A stretch of DNA of 8,051 nt from CAYSWF01 sp964562905 (GCA_964562905.1 CAZLVG010000044.1:1-8051), one strand, 5' to 3'; counted from the stretch's first letter, positions 1-6,411 are shown. Numbers and translations: made by a program. Notes: a model not told the origin generated them from the sequence alone.

Positions 1-229
1 TGCCAACCTGGGGTTTGAAAATGTCGCTATCGTTCGCATCTCAATCACAGAGGAGTTAAAAATTCAGAGGATGCGCCGACGCGGCGATACAGAGGAAATG
101 ATCGCTCGTCGTCTCAAGTTTGACGCGGAAGACAAAGCAGACATTGACTGGGCGCAATGGGGAATCATCGACCTCCAAGCAACAAACACGCTTGATGAAA
201 AAGTGGATCGTGTACTCAAGGCGTGGTAA
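1..229 (+). CDS. Guanylate-kinase-like nucleotide kinase, C-terminal part (5' end outside window)
   Basis: The frame is open from base 2 to a TAA at 227-229, giving 75 residues of a C-terminus. The segment RMRRRGDTEEMIARRLKFD matches the lid/C-terminal part of guanylate-kinase-type P-loop kinases, where an R-x-R-G-T/D-x-E-x-I-x-R-R-L pattern is usual. It is followed by a hydrophobic strand (WGIIDL), an N-T in the place of the usual VVND turn, and a closing helix (LDEKVDRVLKAW). Members transfer phosphate from ATP to a nucleoside monophosphate in the cytoplasm. The P-loop and the substrate-binding part lie outside the window, so substrate (GMP or another NMP) cannot be read. A hairpin terminator begins within the last codons. 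The neighbouring gene is convergent, so they do not share an operon. Confidence 0.6.
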   Translation, partial: ANLGFENVAIVRISITEELKIQRMRRRGDTEEMIARRLKFDAEDKADIDWAQWGIIDLQATNTLDEKVDRVLKAW

Positions 230-252
230 CTGACGGTTAGCACGCCTTTTTT
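218..252 (+). terminator. Intrinsic terminator overlapping the stop codon of the kinase-like gene
   Basis: AAGGCGTG at 218-225 pairs perfectly with CACGCCTT at 241-248. The stem continues after a G-G mismatch with TAAC (227-230) against GTTA (236-239), leaving a 5-base loop. A run of six T (247-252) follows. The 5' arm contains the last coding codons and the stop codon itself. On the other strand there is no T-run after the stem, so termination should act only on + strand transcripts. Confidence 0.8.
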
Positions 253-268
253 AATATGCGCGAACGCA

Positions 269-1681
269 TTACCTAAATTTTATCTCTCTGTTTTGTCTTT
301 TAATTTCTCGCGTATGTTCATCTCCTTCTTTCACGACATCGGATACCACTTTTATTTCATCTTCATACATGCCTCGACACATTTGGAATTCTGTCTGTTC
401 AATCAACTTCGGCTCATTGGTAACGGTATAAACAGGGTCAATATGTTTTAACTTAACCATGGTTTGCTCTCCAACTTTTACTGCATCATCAATGACACCA
501 AGCTCATGCAAATATTCTTTATTCACATCGGTGACTTTGACTTTCAATTCCCGTTCGCTTAACTCGCGATGAAGCTTACCCCTCAAAACTTTCTTTTTTG
601 AAAGTTCGGCGTAAATGGGCAGATTATCTGATCTCAAGTATTCCCGCACAAATTCTGGGAACACGTCGAGAGTCGGAGGAATTTCAGTCGGAGGATTGAT
701 ACCGCTACTTGAGAAAAGCGTGTCATACCAAAGCTTCTCGGATTGTTTTGTTTGTTCAGTGTGAAAGTCAACTGGTTCTTCTCCCCACTGAATCATCTCT
801 GCAGTAAAATCAATGCCTAGTCGAGAGCACATTTCGCGCATTTGTTCCTCGGGGGCTACCCGTAGATCAGTAGTGTCAAACACAACAAAATCTTTGTTTT
901 GGTTTTCAAAATACTTTACCTCTTCGGCTAATTTTCTAAATTCATCCCTTTCAAAACCTAATCGTCGCGCGTTTGATTTCAAGATTCCGTCAAAAAATCC
1001 ATAGTCGCGCTCGACATACAGTTTCTTTTCAATCAAATCGCGCCAATTTGAGTAACCATTTTTGCGCGCCTTGATGTCAAGCAAATGGTTTTGGACAGTC
1101 AACACCGGCACATCATAAAGACGCCCTATACTCTCTCCGGTCTGAAGAAAATCAAAATTCTCGACATGGGCTCCATCTTTGACAGCTTTTGTGAGATCTT
1201 TCCAATCCTGAAAACCCTTTTCGGTGGCCACGTTATCTAACAAATGGCGCTGGAGATCAATGCTGTATCTCATATCCATGGTGGTTAAAACTCGACGGAT
1301 ACGTGATTCAACCGATAAAAGAGGGTTGCGTGTTAATATAACGATAGGGCCCGCGGAAAGCTCGACGAGTCGCTTGTACTCCTCGTTTTCTCCAATCCAA
1401 TGGGACATTTCCTTTATGATAACAACGGTTCGTTCTCCGGATTGCTCAAATTGTTCACCACCAATTGATTCGTAAATTTGCCGATGACCATGATCGGGGT
1501 CAAAATTATCATGCCGCGCATTCAGAAATGGCTCATGGCATTCGTGCTCAATATCAGGCGAATTACCAAGGGAGTGCTCTACCAACGATGAATTAGTCCT
1601 GGGCGGCGCAATGATTATGTACGTTTTAAGTCGCCCATTACCTACAAGTTTTTTCAATTTTTGAAAATGTAAGTCATTCAT
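269..1681 (-). CDS. Sulfotransferase-like P-loop protein with internal duplicated motif
   Basis: 470 residues. The N-terminus gives strand YIIIA followed by PPRTNSS (residues 26-32), which fits the 5'-phosphosulfate-binding loop of PAPS-dependent sulfotransferases (usual form PRSGTT/S). The strand-turn PIVILTRNP with S126 and R130 (112-130) fits the 3'-phosphate-binding motif (R-x-P ... S ... R). A later strand, VVFDTTDL, with a helix ending in a C-x-x-L-G-I pattern, matches the C-terminal part of the fold. Members move a sulfonate group from PAPS to an acceptor; the acceptor here is unknown. Between the two binding motifs and the C-terminal half is an insert with two copies of an 18-residue motif (146-163 and 199-216). 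The last ~100 residues are charged and unrecognised. The start ATG overlaps the stop of the upstream Nudix gene by 4 bases (1678-1681), indicating translational coupling. The loop lacks the usual Gly, so catalysis is not certain. Confidence 0.7.
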   Translation of the reverse strand: MNDLHFQKLKKLVGNGRLKTYIIIAPPRTNSSLVEHSLGNSPDIEHECHEPFLNARHDNFDPDHGHRQIYESIGGEQFEQSGERTVVIIKEMSHWIGENEEYKRLVELSAGPIVILTRNPLLSVESRIRRVLTTMDMRYSIDLQRHLLDNVATEKGFQDWKDLTKAVKDGAHVENFDFLQTGESIGRLYDVPVLTVQNHLLDIKARKNGYSNWRDLIEKKLYVERDYGFFDGILKSNARRLGFERDEFRKLAEEVKYFENQNKDFVVFDTTDLRVAPEEQMREMCSRLGIDFTAEMIQWGEEPVDFHTEQTKQSEKLWYDTLFSSSGINPPTEIPPTLDVFPEFVREYLRSDNLPIYAELSKKKVLRGKLHRELSERELKVKVTDVNKEYLHELGVIDDAVKVGEQTMVKLKHIDPVYTVTNEPKLIEQTEFQMCRGMYEDEIKVVSDVVKEGDEHTREIKRQNREIKFR

Positions 1682-2172
1682 AATTTATGCACTTGGATCA
1701 ATTCCGTGAATGTGTTGAGAAAACCGTGCGTGAATGAATCCGGCCTGTTTTTTATTAACTCTTTTATCTTTTCTACATCAATTTTCTCAAGCGATTTAAC
1801 TTCTTCTGTTTCGGCGAATTCCCAACCATTCGGGGCTGTTGCCATAAAAATCATCCAATAGTGACCGAGACGAGCATTAGTGGGTAAAAAAGTACTCACG
1901 CGCTTTATAGGCACAACAAGACCAAGTTCTTCGGCCATCTCCCGTTGGGCGGCGTCTTCGCATGATTCTCCTTTTTGAACGTGGCCTCCAACCGATATGT
2001 CAAACTTCTCATGCTTGTTTCCTGTTTGTAAATATAAACTTCCTTTTTCGTCAAACACAAAAACACCCACAACGCGATGTATAAGTTTTTGCTCATGAGC
2101 TGTTGCTACATCAATAGAACCAACCACATTATTTTTTTCATCTACAACATCTACAAGTTCAATGTCTGCCAT
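1678..2172 (-). CDS. Nudix hydrolase, Idi/YfcD-like
   Basis: 164 residues from the chosen ATG at 2172. It has a complete Nudix box at residues 63-85: G63-HVQKG-E69-(7)-R77-E78-MA-E81-E82-L-G84-L85, exactly GX5EX7REUXEEXGU. The N-terminus ELVDVVDEKNNVVGS and HRVVGVFVFDEKG are typical of isopentenyl-diphosphate-isomerase-like/YfcD Nudix proteins. Members hydrolyse nucleoside diphosphates linked to another group; the substrate here is unknown. The frame stays open further upstream, but the upstream part translates transposase debris in another frame. An AAGGTGG Shine-Dalgarno-like sequence ends about 6 bases before ATG 2172, so this start is preferred over the ATG at 2190, whose codons 2-4 contain that sequence. 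The gene overlaps the sulfotransferase-like gene by 4 bases. A weak TTGAGA (2214-2219, - strand) could be the -35 of a promoter at the edge of the transposase remnant. Confidence 0.85.
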   Translation of the reverse strand: MADIELVDVVDEKNNVVGSIDVATAHEQKLIHRVVGVFVFDEKGSLYLQTGNKHEKFDISVGGHVQKGESCEDAAQREMAEELGLVVPIKRVSTFLPTNARLGHYWMIFMATAPNGWEFAETEEVKSLEKIDVEKIKELIKNRPDSFTHGFLNTFTELIQVHKL

Positions 2173-2215
2173 ATAATCCCACCTTAACATAAATAGACGC
2201 TTTCGTAGGCTCCTC

Positions 2216-2554
2216 TCAATTAACTGTGCTGCCAACAAGCTCTGAAACAGGATGAAAACCAAGCAGCATTTTCTTTTGGTACCGCTCCCGGTTACGGAAG
2301 CCGTACGACTGCCGCTTAACCATTTTGATCTTGGTGTGGCAGCCTTCAGTGAAGCCATTGGAGATGCCGTGATCAAAGCGGTTTAGGATTTGCTCCTGCC
2401 GCTTGATCAGCGTGCCGCGCAAGACCATCAGTGGCTTTGACTCTACCCCTTCCAGATAGGCGAGGGTCTCAGCACTGGCCCGATTACGCGACCGATACAA
2501 ATCATAGATCTTCTCTTTGACCTGCCAGGCAACTTTGAGATGCGGCCAAGGTTT
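2216..2554 (-). pseudogene. ISL3-family transposase, C-terminal remnant
   Basis: The - strand frame encodes about 112 residues ending in TGA at 2216-2218, preceded by an in-frame TAA at 2555-2557. The segment around ILNRFDHGISNGFTEG, then TKIKMVKRQSYGFRNRERY, is the conserved C-terminal block of ISL3 transposases, including the last catalytic Glu (N-G-x-x-E-G) and the IK..KR..YGFRN signature. The upstream helix (VKEKIYDLYRSRN) also fits the family. Full ISL3 transposases are about 400 residues, so roughly the first 70%, with the first two catalytic Asp, is missing. The upstream break is abrupt and joins sequence coding on the other strand. I could not find terminal inverted repeats, so the element ends are not defined. 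Confidence 0.8.
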
Positions 2555-2697
2555 TTAAATTAAAATCCAAAACGCAATTTATCAAAGCCACCGAGGTCAA
2601 AGGCTACCCACGTCTGATTACCAAGATTGAGCCGGCCACCTGGCAGAATTTCTTCCTTGCCGAGGCCGAGAAACTAAAGTCTGATATTTTAACCTAA
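2539..2697 (+). pseudogene. Unrecognised gene remnant, C-terminal tail
   Basis: The + strand frame is open from after a TGA (2536-2538) to a TAA at 2695-2697. It encodes a compositionally normal protein tail, with IKATEVKGYPRLITKIEPA followed by a helix-like TWQNFFLAEAEKLKSDILT. The first few codons overlap the transposase remnant, so true homology probably begins near 2555. I do not recognise the family. No start codon or ribosome site is visible, and it is flanked by two other broken genes, so I read it as the 3' end of a gene cut off by the rearrangement. It may be a chance open frame. Confidence 0.35.
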
Positions 2698-2835
2698 ATG
2701 CACGTGGCCAAGCAGATTATCCGCTTTTCCTCACGGCGACGTGGAAGCGGCCAGCGAAGGACTAAACCAGGGCTCCACCTTTTACGCCCACCTGCCGGTG
2801 GAAGGCAGCCCCCGCGCCTTGAAGGGGGCTGTTCT
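2698..2835 (+). pseudogene. Sensor histidine kinase, C-terminal remnant with frameshift
   Basis: MHVAKQIIRFS (2698-2730) followed, after one extra base at about 2731, by HGDVEAASEGLNQGSTFYA and HLPVEG in the next frame. Together they reproduce the end of a HATPase_c domain: the helix after the G2 box (usually GLGLYIVKQII), then the G-x-I/V-x-A-x-S-E-G strand and the G-S-T-F-x-F-x-L-P closing strand. The kinase core, the H box and the N, G1 and F boxes are absent. The second frame has no stop and runs on into the VanW gene, which gives that ORF a spurious upstream extension. No response-regulator gene is nearby. It is clearly non-functional as a kinase; whether the break is biological or an assembly error cannot be judged here. 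Confidence 0.7.
2806..2831 (+). terminator. Possible terminator hairpin after the kinase remnant
   Basis: CAGCCCCC (2806-2813) pairs perfectly with GGGGGCTG (2824-2831) across a 10-base loop. The following bases, TTCTCCTCCT, are only partly T-rich, so termination would be weak. Its place just after the HATPase closing strand suits an old histidine-kinase transcript end. Confidence 0.3.
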
Positions 2836-2911
2836 CCTCCTGGACAAATTTTACAGATGGTGTACCGTTTCAGGCAGACAAACGAAAAACCTGACTTCTG
2901 GTTGTGTTGTT

Positions 2912-4690
2912 ATGAAAGCTTCCACTACGCTTTTGTCGGCGCTGGTCGCTGCGGCGGTATTAACGCTGGGCGTATTGGCAGCCGCCCACTTGGCTTTCGC
3001 CGGCCGGGTGCCTTTAGGTGTTTCGCTGGGCAGTGTGTCCCTGACCGGAGTTCCGCGGCACGAATTGCCGTCTTTAATAAACAAATATGAATCGTCGGTA
3101 CTGAACCGGACGGTAACGCTAAGGCTGCGAGGAAGGGAAGAGCGCTTCACGCTAGCCGAGCTGGGAGTTAGTGTTGACAGCGCCGCTACCTCCCGGCAAG
3201 TAGAAAAGGTGTCGCTATCCAAGGCGCTGGCCGGCACTGGCGCGGTCCCCCCCGTGCTAAGGTTTGATGAAAAAATCCAGCGGACGGTTTTGGAAGAAAA
3301 GTTTTCCGAGCTCACTACCCCCGCGCGCAATGCGACTCTGGAAATTTCCCCGGCTGGCCACCTGTCGGTTGTCCCCAGCCGGCCTGGAGAAAGCTTTGAC
3401 TTGAGGTCGCTGCGGCGGCAGCTTGACGCGGCCGCACGCGTCGGCCGGCCGCACAGTTTGATTACCCTTAAAATCATAAGGGCCGAGGCTCAAGTTCAGG
3501 ATGATGAAGTGGACAAAGCCCGCGCGCTGGCTGAACGGTTGCTAAAGGAGGGAATTACTTTTACGTTTGACGAGAACGACTACCTCATGAAGCCGTACAC
3601 CGTAAAGCGGCTGCTGGCCTTTGCGGAGCAGGTTGACCCGGAAAACCATAACCATCATATCCTGGGGGTGAAGCTGGATCCTGAAGGGCTGGCCGGTTAT
3701 CTTAACAACACTATCGCGCCGCAAATAAACCAGACGGCCGTGGACGCGCGCTTCGCGGTTAGCGGGTCGGAGCAGGCGGGTTTGCGCGTGACGCAATTCG
3801 CCCTGCCGCAAAAAGGACAGGCCCTGGACGTTAAAAAAACAGCGGGCGCTCTGGCCGCCGCGCTGGCTCGGTTTGAAAATACGGCTCCTTTAGCCGTGAA
3901 AATAACTGAGCCCCAAGTAACTGACAGCGGCGATATGGAAAAACTGGGCATTACCTCTTTACTGGCTACGGGACAGTCCGATTTTGCTGGCTCGCCCCGC
4001 AACCGCGCCCATAACATCCGAGTTGGAGCCCAGCGTTTTCACGGCTTGCTGATCGCGCCGGGCGAGGAATTTTCTTTCAATGAGCACCTGGGCCCCGTTA
4101 CCAGCGCCGCCGGTTTTTTGCCGGAGCTGGTGATAAAGAAGAACGTCACCACGCCCGAGCTGGGCGGCGGTCTCTGCCAGGTTTCTACCACCGCTTTTCG
4201 CGCGGCCTTGAACAATGGGCTTAAAATTACCTCCCGCCGCAGCCACGCTTACATTGTTCGCTACTACGGAACTCCCGGGCTGGATGCCACCATTTACCCG
4301 CCGTACACTGATCTGCGTTTTGCCAATAACACACCCGGCTATATATTAATACAGACTAAAGTGGAAGGCACCAAGCTGACTTTTAGCTTCTGGGGCACGG
4401 ACGACGGCCGCCGAGTGGATATTGTCGGGCCGGTGGTGTATGACCGTAAGCCTGACGGTTCCGCCAAGGCGCATGTTACGCAGAAGGTTACTAAGAGACA
4501 GCAAACCGTGGTGGATGACACTTTTTACAGCCGCTACCGGTCGCCCAAGCTTTTTCCTAAAGTGTTAGCCGCCGGCGAGGCCAGCATGCCGGCCTCTGAC
4601 CCTGAAGATACTCCCTCTCCGACTCCGAAGCCCTCGGCTTCCCCGAAACCATCCCCTTCTTCCCAGCCTTCGCCGACTCCCCATGGATAA
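2912..4690 (+). CDS. VanW-family protein with signal anchor and peptidoglycan-binding-like domains
   Basis: 592 residues from ATG 2912. Residues ~5-31 form one hydrophobic segment (signal peptide or membrane anchor), so the rest is extracytoplasmic. Residues ~65-190 and ~250-335 look like two PG_binding_4-type domains (pattern TLRLRGREERFTLAELGVSVD shortened: strand, FTLAELGV; second with VDARFAVSG), which in this family precede VanW. The VanW domain spans ~342-500: APGEEFSFNEHLGP, then GGGLCQVSTT with Cys422, RSHAYIVRYYGTPGLDATIY, and a closing strand up to FWGTDDG. The last ~30 residues are Pro/Ser/Thr-rich, as in a cell-wall-spanning linker. VanW occurs in some vancomycin-resistance clusters but its biochemical role is not settled. 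The frame is open upstream to 2741, but that part is histidine-kinase debris and would bury the signal segment; hence ATG 2912. No Shine-Dalgarno is visible. The 3' end overlaps the next gene by 8 bases. Confidence 0.85.
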   Translation: MKASTTLLSALVAAAVLTLGVLAAAHLAFAGRVPLGVSLGSVSLTGVPRHELPSLINKYESSVLNRTVTLRLRGREERFTLAELGVSVDSAATSRQVEKVSLSKALAGTGAVPPVLRFDEKIQRTVLEEKFSELTTPARNATLEISPAGHLSVVPSRPGESFDLRSLRRQLDAAARVGRPHSLITLKIIRAEAQVQDDEVDKARALAERLLKEGITFTFDENDYLMKPYTVKRLLAFAEQVDPENHNHHILGVKLDPEGLAGYLNNTIAPQINQTAVDARFAVSGSEQAGLRVTQFALPQKGQALDVKKTAGALAAALARFENTAPLAVKITEPQVTDSGDMEKLGITSLLATGQSDFAGSPRNRAHNIRVGAQRFHGLLIAPGEEFSFNEHLGPVTSAAGFLPELVIKKNVTTPELGGGLCQVSTTAFRAALNNGLKITSRRSHAYIVRYYGTPGLDATIYPPYTDLRFANNTPGYILIQTKVEGTKLTFSFWGTDDGRRVDIVGPVVYDRKPDGSAKAHVTQKVTKRQQTVVDDTFYSRYRSPKLFPKVLAAGEASMPASDPEDTPSPTPKPSASPKPSPSSQPSPTPHG

Positions 4691-5213
4691 CAACCCCCCC
4701 AAACGCGCTCGCCGCCCCGTGCGCCGGGAAATATCGGCCGGCGGCGTGGTTGCCCGCCGCGGCGGCCGCGGCGGCTGGGAAATTACCTTGTTGAAAACGA
4801 AGCATAAACGCGGGGAGGTGTGGGTGTTGCCCAAAGGACACGTAGAACTACAGGAAGGGGAGAAAGTGTCAGACGCTGCCCGCCGCGAAGTGCAGGAGGA
4901 AGCCGGTATTAATGATCTATCCGTCAAGGAGCAGTTGGGGGTTAGCCGCTATTCCTTCCAGGCGGAAACGGCGCTGGTCAAAAAAACAGTCCATTACTTT
5001 CTTATGACGACTAACCAGCGCCGGCTCACTCCGCAGGCGGAGGAGGGAATACTGGCGGCCGTCTGGCAGCCCATAGACCAAGCCGTCGTCAGGCTGGCTT
5101 ATGACACTGACCGCGATATTGTTGAGCGGGCCCGCGAAAGATTGCTGGCCGGCGGCAAACCGGCCCGCCGCGGCTCTCCCGGCCGCAGCCGACCGGCCAG
5201 GATACATACTTAG
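4683..5213 (+). CDS. Nudix hydrolase (MutT/Ap4A-hydrolase-like)
   Basis: 176 residues. Core strand EISAGGVVARR, then EVWVLPKGHVE leading into the Nudix box at residues 52-76: G52 ... E60-KVSDAAR-R68-E69-VQ-E72-E73-A-G75-I76. The WVLPKGH form is usual in diadenosine-polyphosphate hydrolases and related MutT proteins. There are seven residues between G52 and E60 instead of five, because LQ or an equivalent pair is inserted in the loop; all metal-binding Glu are kept. The C-terminus (~155-176) is a basic Arg/Pro/Gly tail beyond the normal fold. It hydrolyses nucleoside polyphosphate-type substrates in the cytoplasm; the exact substrate is unknown. The ATG lies inside the last codons of the VanW gene (overlap 4683-4690, different frame), so it is probably translated by coupling with it. 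No separate ribosome site is seen. Confidence 0.85.
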   Translation: MDNNPPKRARRPVRREISAGGVVARRGGRGGWEITLLKTKHKRGEVWVLPKGHVELQEGEKVSDAARREVQEEAGINDLSVKEQLGVSRYSFQAETALVKKTVHYFLMTTNQRRLTPQAEEGILAAVWQPIDQAVVRLAYDTDRDIVERARERLLAGGKPARRGSPGRSRPARIHT

Positions 5214-5283
5214 AACTAGTAATTAGTAACTGGCAACTAGTAGCTGGTACCTGGCGCGCGGGCATCGGCAGCTGGCGATTGGC
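5214..5283. repeat. Degenerate array of ten 7-base units
   Basis: Starting at the first base after the Nudix stop codon, the sequence falls into ten in-phase heptamers: AACTAGT, AATTAGT, AACTGGC, AACTAGT, AGCTGGT, ACCTGGC, GCGCGGG, CATCGGC, AGCTGGC, GATTGGC. The rough consensus is A-R-Y-T-R-G-Y; units 7 and 8 are the most diverged. The array stops about 25 bases before the stop codon of the convergent ligase-like gene. No T-run follows, so it does not look like an ordinary terminator. Confidence 0.7.
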
Positions 5284-5308
5284 GGACGAGGCGCGCGCTT
5301 AGCGTTGT

Positions 5309-6361
5309 TTAACTGCCGGTTCCTTCATTCAGGCTTCTTTGAATAAAGCTGTCGAAAAATAAGCTGGGGTGGATGCCAGCCGCTTTAAGCTGGTGTTTGA
5401 GGGGGGTGTGGTCGGTGAACGACGGTATAGTGTTCACGTCCAGCAATTCCGCTGATTCCTCATCTACCATGATATCCATGGTTACCGGACCGCGGCAGTC
5501 AAGCTCTTCGTACACATCGCGAGCCAGCTCTTCCGCCTCGTCCGGTATCTGGTCGTGGTCGGCGGGAGGCGTGCGCAGGTCAACCCGCCCCGGGCGGCGC
5601 TTGGCCAGGTAGTCGTAATAGGTGGCGGTCTGTCGCGGCGCCACTGCCGTGGGCGGCAGCCGGTGGATCCGGCCGCGCGCGTCGTCAAACAGCGTGTACA
5701 CTATTTCTGTTCCCGGCGAGCGCGGCTGAACCAGCACATCGCCCAGCTTTTGCGCCGCGCGCACGGCCGGCAGCAGTTGTTCCCGGCCGTACACTTCCAC
5801 GGTGCCGTAGCTGCTTTCCTGGCTGACCGGTTTTACGAACAGGGGCGGCATGAACGCGTTTTGCGCTTCATCCGCGATCTGTTCGGCCGGCTCAAAGCGG
5901 CGGAACCGCCTCCCTTCCGGTGAAGCCGCCACCGCGTCAAGCCGGCGTCCGCAGACATACTTGTCGGCCGTCTGCTGGCAGACGCGCTGGGCAGGCCCGG
6001 CTACGGGTATGTCCAGCGAGCCGCCTAGGCCGTGCAGCGAACCGTCATCGCCGTTTTTGCCCCGCGCCAGCGTCATCATGACCTTGACCGGCGAACGCAG
6101 CAGCCTTTCCAGGCCCCGCGCTGGCGGCACGGCGCGCACCGTCCGGAACAGATTTTTCAGTATCTTCCTTACCGGCCCCTGTCGCGGCAGACTGCCCAGC
6201 GGCACCTGCCATTTGCCCCGCGGCGTTATCCGCACCGGCGTTATACGGTACTTGGAGCGGGGCAGATAATGGCACAGCCACTGTCCCGTCTCGCAGCTTA
6301 GGTCATAGCTGCCAGCTTGTCCGCCGAAAAAGACGGCTACGTGAGGCCTCCTGTTTTCCAT
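5309..6361 (-). CDS. D-alanine--D-alanine ligase-like ATP-grasp protein, divergent active site
   Basis: 350 residues, within the Ddl length range. N-terminal VAVFFGGQAGSYDLS corresponds to the GG-x-S-x-E-x-x-V-S opening of Ddl. NGDDGSLHGLGGSLDIPVAG matches the G-E-D-G-x-x-Q-G motif, then FVKPVSQESSYG (ATP/lid serine loop), YDYLAK (lid), and a C-terminal TMDIMVDEESAELLDVNTIP, corresponding to the metal-binding R-x-D ... E-x-N-T-x-P. D296, D308 and N310 fit the metal ligands (Asp in place of the usual Glu at 308), and Lys254 fits the lid Lys. However, residues that in E. coli DdlB hold the first D-Ala (E15, R255) and its lid contact (Y216) align here to S18, T294 and R255. Canonical Ddl joins two D-Ala for peptidoglycan precursors in the cytoplasm; this one may use other substrates or be impaired. 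ATG 6361 is the only good start; the AGGAGG just inside the gene has no start codon after it. It is convergent with the Nudix gene. Confidence 0.75.
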   Translation of the reverse strand: MENRRPHVAVFFGGQAGSYDLSCETGQWLCHYLPRSKYRITPVRITPRGKWQVPLGSLPRQGPVRKILKNLFRTVRAVPPARGLERLLRSPVKVMMTLARGKNGDDGSLHGLGGSLDIPVAGPAQRVCQQTADKYVCGRRLDAVAASPEGRRFRRFEPAEQIADEAQNAFMPPLFVKPVSQESSYGTVEVYGREQLLPAVRAAQKLGDVLVQPRSPGTEIVYTLFDDARGRIHRLPPTAVAPRQTATYYDYLAKRRPGRVDLRTPPADHDQIPDEAEELARDVYEELDCRGPVTMDIMVDEESAELLDVNTIPSFTDHTPLKHQLKAAGIHPSLFFDSFIQRSLNEGTGS

Positions 6362-6382
6362 GATGAAGGATAGCAGTTTATT

Positions 6383-6411
6383 TTATTTCCCCAGAGTAAC
6401 ACGGTTTTCAA
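6383..6411 (-). promoter_or_regulatory. Candidate promoter for the ligase-like gene
   Basis: On the - strand, TTGAAA (6406-6411) and AAATAA (6383-6388) are 17 bases apart, in an AT-rich pocket unlike the GC-rich surroundings and about 20 bases before the ATG. The -10 is a poor match; TAAAAT (6380-6385) is a better hexamer but with a 20-base spacer. Confidence 0.35.

Noticed and set aside
256..269. ATGCG-CGAA-CGCAT hairpin as terminator of the sulfotransferase-like gene
   Set aside because: Only five pairs, and on the - strand it is followed by A-rich, not T-rich, sequence.
2173..2376. Upstream extension of the first Nudix protein
   Set aside because: It overlaps transposase remnant in another frame; the Shine-Dalgarno-like AAGGTGG points to ATG 2172.
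2741..2911. N-terminal extension of the VanW protein
   Set aside because: It translates the end of a histidine-kinase domain and would place the hydrophobic signal segment in the interior; ATG 2912 fits a secreted protein.
2698..3090. 130-residue + strand frame starting MHVAKQ
   Set aside because: Only its first 11 residues are kinase-like; after about 2731 it is the wrong frame and then overlaps the VanW gene.
5214..5283. Heptamer array as a CRISPR or an ordinary terminator
   Set aside because: Units of 7 bases without spacers cannot be CRISPR, and there is no stable hairpin followed by a T-run.
5482..6301. Several long frames on both strands across the ligase-like gene
   Set aside because: These are shadows caused by GC-rich codon use; only the 350-residue frame has family motifs.
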